Shown: positions 1-8,045 of the stretch, one piece after another
Layout: every line of letters starts with the position of its first letter
Position numbering within the stretch: the stretch's first letter is position 1
Assembly: GCA_035063885.1 (NCBI GenBank)
Contig: JAPSFM010000060.1
Location: 1-29,410 of the forward strand
Length of the DNA stretch: 29,410 nt
Source: CAADGY01 sp900696665
GTDB lineage: Bacteria; Acidobacteriota; Terriglobia; Bryobacterales; Bryobacteraceae
Direction: 5' to 3'
Notes under the pieces: generated by a model
What the model was told of the DNA's origin: nothing
What the model saw: only the letters and a program-made list of their open reading frames with translations
Database searches by the model: none
Position numbers and translations under genes: made by a program

Positions 1-1105
1 TCTGGACCTGGGCGGACGGCGGCGGCTTCCGCGGCTCCGGCTGGGGAGGCGGTTGCGGTGCAAACATGCGAGTGAATTCCCCGCGCTCCGGCGGCGGAGC
101 CGGTTTCGCCGGGTGGGAAACCGGCGGCTCTGGTGGCGACTGGAACATCCGAGTGAACTCACCTGGTCCTGGTCCAGGCACTGGCGGTGGCGGAGCCGCC
201 GGAGGCTCTACAAGATGCATTCTTTCGGTGGGCACCGCGGGGCGTTCCATCCCCGGTGGCGACTGGAACATCCGAGTGAACTCACCTGGTCCAGGTCCAG
301 GCACTGGCGGTGGCGGAGCCGCCGGAGGCTCCCCAAGATTCATTCTTTCGGTGGGCGCCACGGGGCGTTCCGTCTCCGGTGGCGACTGGAACATCCGAGT
401 GAACTCACCTGGTCCTGGTCCAGGCACTGGCGGTGGCGGAGCCGTGGGAGGCTCCCCAAGATGCATCCGTTCGGTAGGCGCCACGGGGCGTTCCGTCTCC
501 GGTGGCGACTGGAACATCCGAGTGAACTCACCTGGTCCTGGTCCAGGCACTGGCGGTGGCGGAGCCGTGGGAGGCTCCTCAAGATTCATTCTTTCGGTGG
601 ACGCCGCGGGGCGCTCCGTCCCCGGTGGCGACTGGAACATCCGAGTGAACTCACCTGATTCAGGCACTGGCGGTGTTGGAGCCGCCGAAGGCTCCCCAAG
701 ATGCATCCGTTCGGTGGGAGCAGGTTGACTCTCCGGCTTCTTCTCCAACAGCGCCGAGGGAATCTTCCACGAGCCCGCCTTCACCAGCACGTCTTCACTC
801 GCTGAGGGGGCCTGGGCAAGAGTAGTACGCGCGCTCACCCACGTCCGGAGGTTCTCTGGCGAGATTAGTGATTCGGTGACGACGTACCTCGTCCCTTCGT
901 ACGCGGCTTGGGCAAAGAGACCCCGGCGGCGTTCCAGAGGAATCGCGTCCAACTGGCTCCACAGCAGGTCGCTCTCAGCGGGCGAGACTCCCGTGAACAA
1001 ATGAACCTGAACCGGCATCCCCGTCCGGATTTCTCTTGCAGCGAATGTCTTTATTCCGTCGTCGCGGACCAGTTCCAATAATTCATACTTCTTGTAGAAA
1101 CTCAC
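1..1105 (-). CDS. GEFTRMF-repeat protein with degenerate kinase-like N-lobe (3' end outside window)
   Basis: The frame is open from a GTG at 1103-1105 to the left edge (368 codons seen, no stop). GGGAGGG lies about 8 nt upstream of the GTG. Residues 1-95 resemble the N-lobe of bacterial Ser/Thr kinases: KYELLEL at the start, AAREIRTGMPV where kinases have ARD-x-x-TGRxV, and TRYVVTESL near the hinge. The beta-3 lysine is replaced by His35, and no HRD or DFG motif follows, so catalysis is not expected. From about residue 135 there are proline-rich 41-residue repeats, each with GEFTRMFQSPP and a second motif PTERM. GEFTRMF copies start at residues 151, 192, 233, 274, 315 and (diverged spacing) 342. 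The gene is divergent from tssK, so a role linked to the secretion system or its kinases is likely but inferred. I recall similar GEFTRMF repeats from acidobacterial hypothetical proteins but cannot check this. The plus-strand reading of the repeats is a shadow. Confidence 0.82.
   Translation of the reverse strand, partial: MSFYKKYELLELVRDDGIKTFAAREIRTGMPVQVHLFTGVSPAESDLLWSQLDAIPLERRRGLFAQAAYEGTRYVVTESLISPENLRTWVSARTTLAQAPSASEDVLVKAGSWKIPSALLEKKPESQPAPTERMHLGEPSAAPTPPVPESGEFTRMFQSPPGTERPAASTERMNLEEPPTAPPPPVPGPGPGEFTRMFQSPPETERPVAPTERMHLGEPPTAPPPPVPGPGPGEFTRMFQSPPETERPVAPTERMNLGEPPAAPPPPVPGPGPGEFTRMFQSPPGMERPAVPTERMHLVEPPAAPPPPVPGPGPGEFTRMFQSPPEPPVSHPAKPAPPPERGEFTRMFAPQPPPQPEPRKPPPSAQVQ
132..740. 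repeat. Tandem 123-bp coding repeat, five units
   Basis: Units begin at 132, 255, 378, 501 and 624, exactly 123 bp apart, so each adds 41 codons and keeps frame. The last unit is 6 bp shorter in the Pro-Gly tract and loses similarity near its end. Units differ by only a few substitutions, which suggests recent expansion by unequal crossing-over or slippage. They encode the GEFTRMF/PTERM/proline block of the minus-strand gene. This is a protein-coding repeat, not a CRISPR: there are no spacers and the whole period is conserved. Confidence 0.95.
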
Positions 1106-1329
1106 GCCGCGTCCCTCCCGGTTATCTGCCTGCAGAGTATCAAAATTCCGTCTCTTTTGCCCTATGATAGAGTAGACTGTTGCAGATTATCCATGGCGCG
1201 CACAAGCGGAAGGGAAATGTCCGATTGCGTCAAATCCTTCCAGAACTGATGCCACTCAGACCTCACCATACATCTTCACGGCGGACTGCTCCGAATGCGT
1301 TCCGGGCTGACGAACGTTTGCGTTGAGTT
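1106..1329. promoter_or_regulatory. Divergent intergenic region between repeat gene and tssK
   Basis: This 224-bp gap separates the starts of two divergent genes and must carry both promoters if each is transcribed on its own. It is richer in A+T around 1131-1190 than the flanking genes. I see no pair of -35/-10 boxes good enough to name. Only the Shine-Dalgarno sequence of the minus-strand gene (within 1112-1120) is clear; tssK has a weak one. Confidence 0.4.
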
Positions 1330-2685
1330 ATGAAATTTCTTTCGAAGGTTGTGTGGTCCGAAGGCATGTATTTAGGACCACATCATTTCCAGGTTCAGAA
1401 CCGGTACTTCGAAGACTCAATCCGCTTTGCCACCTCGAGTGTATGGTTTGAGCCGTATGGCTTTACCGGCTATCAACTGGATGCGGAAGCGTTGCGTAAC
1501 GGCACCGTTGGCTTGATACACGCACGTGGTATTCTTCCCGACGGTCTGCTGTTTCAAATGCCCGAATCGGATCCGCTGCCGGCTGTTCGCGCTATTGCAG
1601 ACGTGTTTCCTCCCACCCGGGACTTTTTGACGGTTCTGCTCGCCGTTCCTACGCGTAAACAGGATGGAATGAATTGTGCCGCCAGCGACTCCGAATTTGC
1701 CATGGAAGCACGCTATGTAGCGGAAAACCAGGTGGTTCACGACGATAACACCGGCCGCGAGGAAAAGCCGGTTCAGTTGGGACGCAAGAACATCCGGTTT
1801 CTGCTGGACACCGAAGATGCCGAAGGCATGCTGACGATGCCGCTCGCACGCGTGCTGCGCGACGGTGCCGGCCATTTCATTTATGATCCGGAGTTCATTC
1901 CCGCCTGCGTGCGGATCGGTGCAAGCGAACCGCTGATGCTGATGTTGCAGAGGCTGGTCGAAATTCTGGAAGACAAGAGCACGGCTTTGTCGCGCGGCAA
2001 GAAATCCAGCGCGGGTGCATGGGCGGAGTACTCGACACGCGATATCGCAAGCTTCTGGATGCTGCACGCCGTCAACTCCGCTATCGCTCCTCTCCGCCAT
2101 CAGCTAATGACCAAGCGTGGGCATCCCGAGGAGTTGTATGTGGAAATGGCGCGGCTGGGCGGCGCGCTTTGCACATTCGCCATTGATTCCCACCCGCGTG
2201 CAATTCCGCTATACGACCACAACGAACTTGGGCACTGCTTCCGGGAGCTGGACCGGCACATCCGCAAGCATCTGGAGGCCATCGTTCCCACCAACTGCCT
2301 GCGGATCGCTCTGGAAAAAGCCGCCGACTATTTTTACACCGGCCAGATTACAGACCAGCGCGTCCTCGACCGCTCCCGCTGGGTGCTGGCAATCGGGTCG
2401 CCCGCGGGAGAAGTCGACCTTATTACGAAGACGCCGCAAATCGTAAAGATCTGCTCCGGAAAGTATGTTGGGGAACTGGTGAAACGTGCGCTCCCCGGGC
2501 TCGCGCTTACGCATTTGCCCGTTCCGCCTTCCGCTGTCTCCGCCCGGGTGGACATGCAGTATTTCAGCGTCGACAAAGTGGGCCCTTGCTGGGACAGCAT
2601 CGTCAAGACGCGCGAGATCGGCGTCTATGTGCCGGGGGACCTGCCCGATACGCAATTGGAACTGCTTGTGGTGTTGGAGTCCTGA
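1330..2685 (+). CDS. tssK: Type VI secretion baseplate protein TssK
   Basis: The 451-residue product has the TssK (ImpJ/VasE) hallmark N-terminus: a VVWSEGMYLGPHHFQ-type block at residues 7-21 followed by QNRYFED. Length is normal for the family (about 440-450). TssK forms trimers that connect the cytoplasmic baseplate wedges (TssE/F/G) to the TssL and TssM membrane proteins. It is the first gene of a plus-strand run tssK-tssL-tssM, the conserved T6SS order, with a 21-bp gap to tssL. The ATG at 1330 is chosen because the family motif begins right after it; the ribosome binding site is weak. The rest of the T6SS core (sheath, tube, TssE/F/G, ClpV) is not in this window. Confidence 0.96.
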   Translation: MKFLSKVVWSEGMYLGPHHFQVQNRYFEDSIRFATSSVWFEPYGFTGYQLDAEALRNGTVGLIHARGILPDGLLFQMPESDPLPAVRAIADVFPPTRDFLTVLLAVPTRKQDGMNCAASDSEFAMEARYVAENQVVHDDNTGREEKPVQLGRKNIRFLLDTEDAEGMLTMPLARVLRDGAGHFIYDPEFIPACVRIGASEPLMLMLQRLVEILEDKSTALSRGKKSSAGAWAEYSTRDIASFWMLHAVNSAIAPLRHQLMTKRGHPEELYVEMARLGGALCTFAIDSHPRAIPLYDHNELGHCFRELDRHIRKHLEAIVPTNCLRIALEKAADYFYTGQITDQRVLDRSRWVLAIGSPAGEVDLITKTPQIVKICSGKYVGELVKRALPGLALTHLPVPPSAVSARVDMQYFSVDKVGPCWDSIVKTREIGVYVPGDLPDTQLELLVVLES

Positions 2686-2706
2686 GAATATGCCGCGGAG
2701 ACCTGG

Positions 2707-3504
2707 ATGACAGAAAACGTCCGCCGTGTGGAGAATCTTGCTCTAGCCTTTCAGGAGGTGCTGACGGCGATTGTTCGCTTGCGGTCGAACCGGCAAACGG
2801 TGAGCGACGCGTCGGTTTTCCGCGGCCAGATTCGAGAAGCCATCCGGATGGCGGAACAGGAGGCGCGCAGGGCCGGTTACTCCGCTGAGGACGTGGAGGA
2901 TGCGAAGTTCGCCGTCGTGGCGTTTCTCGACGAGTCCATCCTCAACCTTCGCAGTCCTGTCTTCACGGATTGGCCCAGGCGCCCCTTACAGGAAGAGTTT
3001 TACGGGCATCACATTGCAGGAGAAGTCTTTTTCCGGAATCTTCAAAGGCTGCTTGTATGCGACGAATCGCAGGATGTAGCCGATGTATTGGAGGTTTACC
3101 ATTTATGCATGCTGCTGGGCTTCGCGGGCCGGTATAGCATCGGCGGGCGAGGGGAACTGCAGGGCATTACGGGGGTGGTGGCTGCCAAAATCCAGCGCAT
3201 CCGCCAGACCCCGTCCCAACTATCCCCCGGATGGGTTTTGCCCGGCGACAGCATACAGGTCACGCGCGGCGATCCCTGGTTGAAACGGGCTTTTATTGCC
3301 GCGATCTGCTGTGTCTCCCTCGCGATTGCACTGTTCATTGTCTACATGCTCCTTCTGCGTTCGGGGGTCGGGACCATTCGTAGCATCGCAGCCAATCACG
3401 GCTGGGCAACAGAGCCTCGCGCGTCAGCCAGCGGTAATACATGCTTCCGCTTCGACTGTGCGAAACCGCTTCCTCGCGGTTGCGACTCGGAAACGGGGGC
3501 CTGA
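2707..3504 (+). CDS. tssL: Type VI secretion inner-membrane protein TssL (DotU family)
   Basis: The 265-residue product matches short TssL/DotU proteins: an N-terminal cytoplasmic helical domain (about residues 1-180, with AFLDESIL and EEFYGHHIAGEVFF typical of DotU) and one C-terminal membrane helix around residues 197-217. About 45 residues follow the helix. There is no OmpA/peptidoglycan-binding domain, so peptidoglycan anchoring would have to come from another protein. TssL binds TssM and recruits TssK. The ATG at 2707 has a purine-rich GGAGAC upstream. The stop is 3 bp before tssM, so translational coupling is likely. Confidence 0.93.
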   Translation: MTENVRRVENLALAFQEVLTAIVRLRSNRQTVSDASVFRGQIREAIRMAEQEARRAGYSAEDVEDAKFAVVAFLDESILNLRSPVFTDWPRRPLQEEFYGHHIAGEVFFRNLQRLLVCDESQDVADVLEVYHLCMLLGFAGRYSIGGRGELQGITGVVAAKIQRIRQTPSQLSPGWVLPGDSIQVTRGDPWLKRAFIAAICCVSLAIALFIVYMLLLRSGVGTIRSIAANHGWATEPRASASGNTCFRFDCAKPLPRGCDSETGA

Positions 3505-3507
3505 CAA

Positions 3508-6500
3508 ATGTCTTCTCAACTCGCAACAGCGGCGGCCTACGCAGGGTACCTGGTTCTCGTCTGGGGAGTTGGCAGACTGCTGGGGCTGACCGGGACATCT
3601 TATATCCTGTTCGGTCTGGTGTTGTCCGTTCTGGGAGCCTTAGCGGCGGGCGCATGGCTCTGGTTCACTGGCAAGTTCAAGCAGACTCCTCCAGCCCGGA
3701 ATTCGGTTCCGGATTCCATAGCGGCTTCGGGCGGGAGCGACGAACTGGACGTGTTGTTTCGCGAAGCGGGAAACCGCCTCCGGTCGGCGCGCGTTGTGCA
3801 GGAAAGCGACATCCGCAACGTGCCCGCTATCATCGTGATCGGCGGACCCGGAAGCGCCAAGACCAGCACCGTCCTGCACTGTGGCCTGGAGCCCGAGCTG
3901 CTGGCCGGCCATGTGTACCAGGACAATGCGGTCACCCCAACCCGTACCGCGAATCTCTGGCTATCCGGGCGCACCGTGTTCGTCGAAGCCGGCGGACGGC
4001 TGCTTGGGGAAACCTCACGCTGGCTCCAATTCATCAAGAGACTTCAGCCCGGCAAACTCGCGGCTGCATTCAAGTCCGGCGGCCAGGCGCCACGAGCTGT
4101 CGTCGTCTGCCTGGACTCGGAAGTATTCACCAAGCCTGGCGCCTCGGAGGCGGTAACGTCCATGGCGCGCAACCTTCATGCCAGGCTCGGTGATATCTCG
4201 CAAACGCTCGGCATCAGCTTTCCGGTGTACGTGCTGTTCACGCGCGCCGACCGTCTTCCATTCTTCCTTGACTACGTACGCAATCTCGCCAACGAAGAGT
4301 CGGGACAAGTAGCCGGGACGACGCTCACCATCCGTCCGCCGCAATCGGAAGGTGTGTATGCGGAGGAGGAGACGCGCAGGCTTACCGCGGCTTTCGAACG
4401 CCTCTTTCACTCCCTTTGCGACAAACGTATCCACTTCCTCGCGCGAGAGAACGATCCTGCCAAGCTCTCCGGAACCTATGAATTTCCGCGCGAGTTCCGG
4501 AAAATCAGAACCCTGGCGGTACAGTTTCTGGTGGACCTGTGCCGTCCCAGCCAACTCCGTGCTTCACCGTTCTTACGCGGATTCTACTTCTCCGGCGTCC
4601 GTCCGGTGTTGGTGAGCGAGAGCGCGCCGGTTCCCGCCGCTCCATCGCAGCCCGAGCGGCAGATGCAGGCGCCCGCGACCGCGACACAGGCATTCCGGGT
4701 TGGAGCACAACAGGCTCCGCCGCAACCTGCCGCCCAGCCCGTTTCCGGAACCAGGCGCGTTCCGCAGTGGCTTTTCCTCACCCATCTGTTCAACGACGTG
4801 ATCCTCCAGGACCGCGCGGCCATGGGAGCAAGCTCGTCGAGCGTAAAATCCAGCAACACGCGCCGGTTCCTTCTGGCTACCGCATCGGCGGCGTTCCTGT
4901 TGTTGGGTGTCGCGTTCACCGTCTCGTTCATTGGAAATCGCGCTCTCGAAAATGAGGTTATCGAGGCGGCGCGCAACCTCGGAACACCGGCCACGGCATC
5001 AGACACGCTGCCTTCCGTCGAATCTCTGCGGAAGCTCGAGACCTTACGGGAGGCGTATGCACGCCTCGCTCTATATGAGCGCGACGGAGCGCCGCTCCGC
5101 CTGCGATGGGGGCTCTACGCGGGCGACGACATGTATCCGCACGCACGGCGCATCTATTACGACCGCTTCAAACGATTGTTATTCGGCCATACACAGGCCG
5201 GCATGGCGCAGTGGCTGGCGCAGCGTCCGGCTTCGCCCGGTGCAAATGACGACTTCGGCTATGCCTACGACACGTTGAAGGCGTATCTTCTTACCACCTA
5301 CGAACACAAGCGAACGGTGCAGTCCTTTCTATCGCCGGTGCTGATGAACCGGTGGCTTTCCGGCCGCGAACTCGATCCGGAGCGGGTGGACCTGGCGCGC
5401 AGGCAGTTTGACTTCTACGCGAGTGAACTGGCCGCGCAGAATCCGTATTCGAGCGAAGCCGATACCGGAGCCATTGACCGCTCACGCCGCTACCTGGCTC
5501 AGTTTGGAGGCACGGAGAGTATCTATCAGTTCATGTTGACGGAGTCCGCCAGGAACAATCCCAAGGTGAATTTCAACGAGCAATTCCCCGGCTCCGCCCA
5601 GGTGCTGGTGAATAATAGGGACGTTTCCGGGGCGTTCACCAGAGGCGGATGGAAGTTCATGCAGGACGCACTTTCCAAGGTGGACAAATTCTTCGGCGGA
5701 GAGAAATGGGTCTTGGGCGATTATGCCTCGGCCGATATCGACCGGGTCAAGATCGAGAAGGACCTACGAGAACGCTACACGAACGACTACATTGCGCGCT
5801 GGCGCGAATATCTGCGGAATAGCACTGTCCTCCGGTATAGCAACCTCAAAGATGCCGCCAGGAAATTGAACATACACTCCTCAAACCAGGCGCCGGTTCT
5901 GGAACTGTTGTGGCTGGCCACGCAGAACACCACGGTGGACTCGCCCCGGGTGAGCCAGGCATTCGATGCCGTACACAAAGTGGTCCCGCCTCCAGCCACG
6001 ACACCTCAGTTCGTTCTGCCGCCGAACGCGAACTACGTATCGGCGCTCGCCGGACTTCAGGCAGCCATCGAACAGGCGGCGAGCCAGCCGGTCCCCAATC
6101 CCGCCGCCGTTCAACAGGCATTGAGCAACGCTACCACGGCCAAGCTCGCAAGCAAACAGATCGCAGCCACCTTCCTGGTGGACCAGGAGGGCAAGGTGCA
6201 TGCGATGGTTCAAAAGCTGATGGAAGATCCCATCACGCAGGCCGAAGGGCTTCTACAGGGTTTGGGGCCCGCCGAGTTGAATGGCAAAGCAAAAGGATTC
6301 TGCGCGGTTTACGGAACGCTGATGCGAAAATATCCGTTCGACAGCGAATCCAGGCAGCAGGCCACGCTGGAGGAAGTGAACGCGATCTTTCAACCAAAAC
6401 AAGGTGCGTTGTGGAAGTTTTACGAGTCGGACTTGCAGCAGTTGCTGACCTGGCAGGGTACCCAGTTCGTGCCCGCACCGCCATCTCCCGGCGGCGTTGA

Positions 6501-6996
6501 ACTGAACCCGCAATTCGTCGCTTTCCTGAATCGCGCCGCAGCATTTTCAACGGCTCTTTATCCGGCGGGATCGCCCGCGCCGCAGTTGCACTACACGCTG
6601 GCTCCACAACCCACGGAAGGCATCCAGTCGCTGACTCTCACAATTGACGGCCAATCGCTGACCGCTGGAGCGCGGGGTGGGTCACCGGTCAAATTCACGT
6701 GGCCCGGCGCCGGGACTCCACAAGCGAGAATGACCGGAAAACTGGGTGGACCGGACGTCCAACTTCTAAACTATGCCGGAACGTGGGCCGCGTTCCAGTT
6801 GTTCGGGGAGGCGCAATGGCAGCCCTCCGGCGCGGGCTACAACCTGGAGTGGATTCCCCGTACCAGTGGGCAGCCCATGATAGTGAACAACAAACCATTG
6901 ACCATCCGGTTCTTCCTCGATATGGGAGGCGCGCCGCCATTCTTCCGCAAGGGTTACTTTGCGGGCATGCAGTGCGTGGCCAGAGCTGCACGGTGA
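3508..6996 (+). CDS. tssM: Type VI secretion membrane complex protein TssM (IcmF/VasK)
   Basis: The 1162-residue product has the TssM architecture: two membrane helices at about residues 8-27 and 31-53, a cytoplasmic NTPase-like domain with Walker A GGPGSAKTS at 112-120 and a probable Walker B VVVCLD near 198-203, a Pro/Gln/Ala-rich linker around 370-415, a third membrane helix at about 453-474, and a long periplasmic IcmF/DUF1215-like region to the C-terminus. Length is usual for the family. TssM spans the periplasm and links TssL/TssK to the outer-membrane lipoprotein TssJ, which is not seen here. An intact Walker A suggests nucleotide binding is kept; some TssM proteins have lost it. Confidence 0.96.
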   Translation: MSSQLATAAAYAGYLVLVWGVGRLLGLTGTSYILFGLVLSVLGALAAGAWLWFTGKFKQTPPARNSVPDSIAASGGSDELDVLFREAGNRLRSARVVQESDIRNVPAIIVIGGPGSAKTSTVLHCGLEPELLAGHVYQDNAVTPTRTANLWLSGRTVFVEAGGRLLGETSRWLQFIKRLQPGKLAAAFKSGGQAPRAVVVCLDSEVFTKPGASEAVTSMARNLHARLGDISQTLGISFPVYVLFTRADRLPFFLDYVRNLANEESGQVAGTTLTIRPPQSEGVYAEEETRRLTAAFERLFHSLCDKRIHFLARENDPAKLSGTYEFPREFRKIRTLAVQFLVDLCRPSQLRASPFLRGFYFSGVRPVLVSESAPVPAAPSQPERQMQAPATATQAFRVGAQQAPPQPAAQPVSGTRRVPQWLFLTHLFNDVILQDRAAMGASSSSVKSSNTRRFLLATASAAFLLLGVAFTVSFIGNRALENEVIEAARNLGTPATASDTLPSVESLRKLETLREAYARLALYERDGAPLRLRWGLYAGDDMYPHARRIYYDRFKRLLFGHTQAGMAQWLAQRPASPGANDDFGYAYDTLKAYLLTTYEHKRTVQSFLSPVLMNRWLSGRELDPERVDLARRQFDFYASELAAQNPYSSEADTGAIDRSRRYLAQFGGTESIYQFMLTESARNNPKVNFNEQFPGSAQVLVNNRDVSGAFTRGGWKFMQDALSKVDKFFGGEKWVLGDYASADIDRVKIEKDLRERYTNDYIARWREYLRNSTVLRYSNLKDAARKLNIHSSNQAPVLELLWLATQNTTVDSPRVSQAFDAVHKVVPPPATTPQFVLPPNANYVSALAGLQAAIEQAASQPVPNPAAVQQALSNATTAKLASKQIAATFLVDQEGKVHAMVQKLMEDPITQAEGLLQGLGPAELNGKAKGFCAVYGTLMRKYPFDSESRQQATLEEVNAIFQPKQGALWKFYESDLQQLLTWQGTQFVPAPPSPGGVELNPQFVAFLNRAAAFSTALYPAGSPAPQLHYTLAPQPTEGIQSLTLTIDGQSLTAGARGGSPVKFTWPGAGTPQARMTGKLGGPDVQLLNYAGTWAAFQLFGEAQWQPSGAGYNLEWIPRTSGQPMIVNNKPLTIRFFLDMGGAPPFFRKGYFAGMQCVARAAR

Positions 6997-7014
6997 TAAC
7001 CTGAGCCTGTACAT

Positions 7015-8040
7015 ATGCAGCTTCCGGCCCGAATTGGAAAATACGAACTGGAAGAGTTTCTCGGCGGAAGCATGTCCAATGTCTACCGTGCGCGCGACAT
7101 GGTACTTGGCCGCAGTGTGGTGCTCAAGATTCTGACTGCGGCGGGATGTGCCGACCCCGAAGCCAAGGCCCGATTTCTCCAGGAAGCGCGCCTGGCCAGC
7201 AACATCGTCCACGAAAATATCATCAGCGTGTACGACTTCGGCGAAGAGCAAGGTCAGCCCTTCATCGTCATGGAGTACCTCCGTGGCGACAATCTCCGCG
7301 ACCTGATTCGCCAGGGACGAACGGGCGACTACCGTAAGAAACTGGATATAGCGCTTCAGATCGCACGCGCACTCGGCTGCATCCATTCCCACCGGATCAT
7401 TCATCGCGATATCAAGCCCGAAAACGTTTATGTCGATGCCGGCGCCGGAAAAATCAAGCTGATGGATTTCGGCATTGCCAAGTCCGAAGGCGTGCAGTTG
7501 ACACGGGTAGGCTTTACTCTCGGCACACCGTATTACATGGCGCCGGAGCAGGTGACGGGCGAACGGATCACCCACTTGGTTGATGTCTATGCGTTCGGTA
7601 TTCTTCTGTTCGAACTCATGACCGGAGCAAAACCGGTTACCGGCGACTCCATCGACCAGATCTTCGGGCGGATTTTGCACGAACCGGTACGGGAAGAACC
7701 GCTGCGCGCCGCCGGCGTGCCGCAGCACGTAATCGAACTCATCACCCGCTGCACAGAAAAGCTGCCTGCCGCGCGGATACAAAGTTTCACTGAAATCTGC
7801 GCTCTGCTCGAAGAAATGGTGGCCGTTCCCGCGGCTGCTCCCGGCCGTTGGACGGTACAGGCACCAGCGGCGCTGGTGGGGGCAGTCCACTCCGCCCCGC
7901 AGGCCGGCACAATGCCCGGCCCTCTGGCGAAATTGCCGGCACGATTTCAGACGCAAAATTGGATCGTAGTTCTGGTTGCCATCACGGTCCTTTTGGTTAT
8001 GAGCGCCTCGTATCTGATCGCGCGCGCATTGATTCGCTGA
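7015..8040 (+). CDS. Ser/Thr protein kinase with C-terminal membrane anchor
   Basis: The 341-residue product is a Hanks-type kinase: glycine loop LGGSMSNVY (residues 16-24), beta-3 Lys38, helix-C Glu57, HRD at 130-132 with KPEN, DFG at 151-153, and APE at 176-178. All catalytic residues are present. A hydrophobic helix lies at about 315-335 with only a few residues beyond it, so there is no periplasmic sensor domain. The glycine loop is unusual because the last Gly of GxGxxG is Ser. It starts 18 bp after tssM and ends 5 bp before a closely similar kinase, pointing to tandem duplication and co-transcription. By analogy with the PpkA pathway it may tune T6SS assembly post-translationally; that is inferred from position. 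Confidence 0.93.
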   Translation: MQLPARIGKYELEEFLGGSMSNVYRARDMVLGRSVVLKILTAAGCADPEAKARFLQEARLASNIVHENIISVYDFGEEQGQPFIVMEYLRGDNLRDLIRQGRTGDYRKKLDIALQIARALGCIHSHRIIHRDIKPENVYVDAGAGKIKLMDFGIAKSEGVQLTRVGFTLGTPYYMAPEQVTGERITHLVDVYAFGILLFELMTGAKPVTGDSIDQIFGRILHEPVREEPLRAAGVPQHVIELITRCTEKLPAARIQSFTEICALLEEMVAVPAAAPGRWTVQAPAALVGAVHSAPQAGTMPGPLAKLPARFQTQNWIVVLVAITVLLVMSASYLIARALIR

Positions 8041-8045
8041 GTTCC

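Noticed and set aside
53..728. Plus-strand frames rich in Gly/Arg or DWNIRVNSPGPG repeats over the tandem repeat
   Set aside because: The minus-strand frame continues without stops to a GTG with a good ribosome binding site and has a sensible N-terminal domain; the plus-strand readings are mirror products of the repeat.
132..740. CRISPR-like regular repeats
   Set aside because: The whole 123-bp period is conserved and codes in frame; no variable spacers.
7848..8045. Longer start for the FGE-kinase
   Set aside because: This would overlap the previous kinase gene by about 190 bp; the conserved kinase N-terminus begins at 8046.
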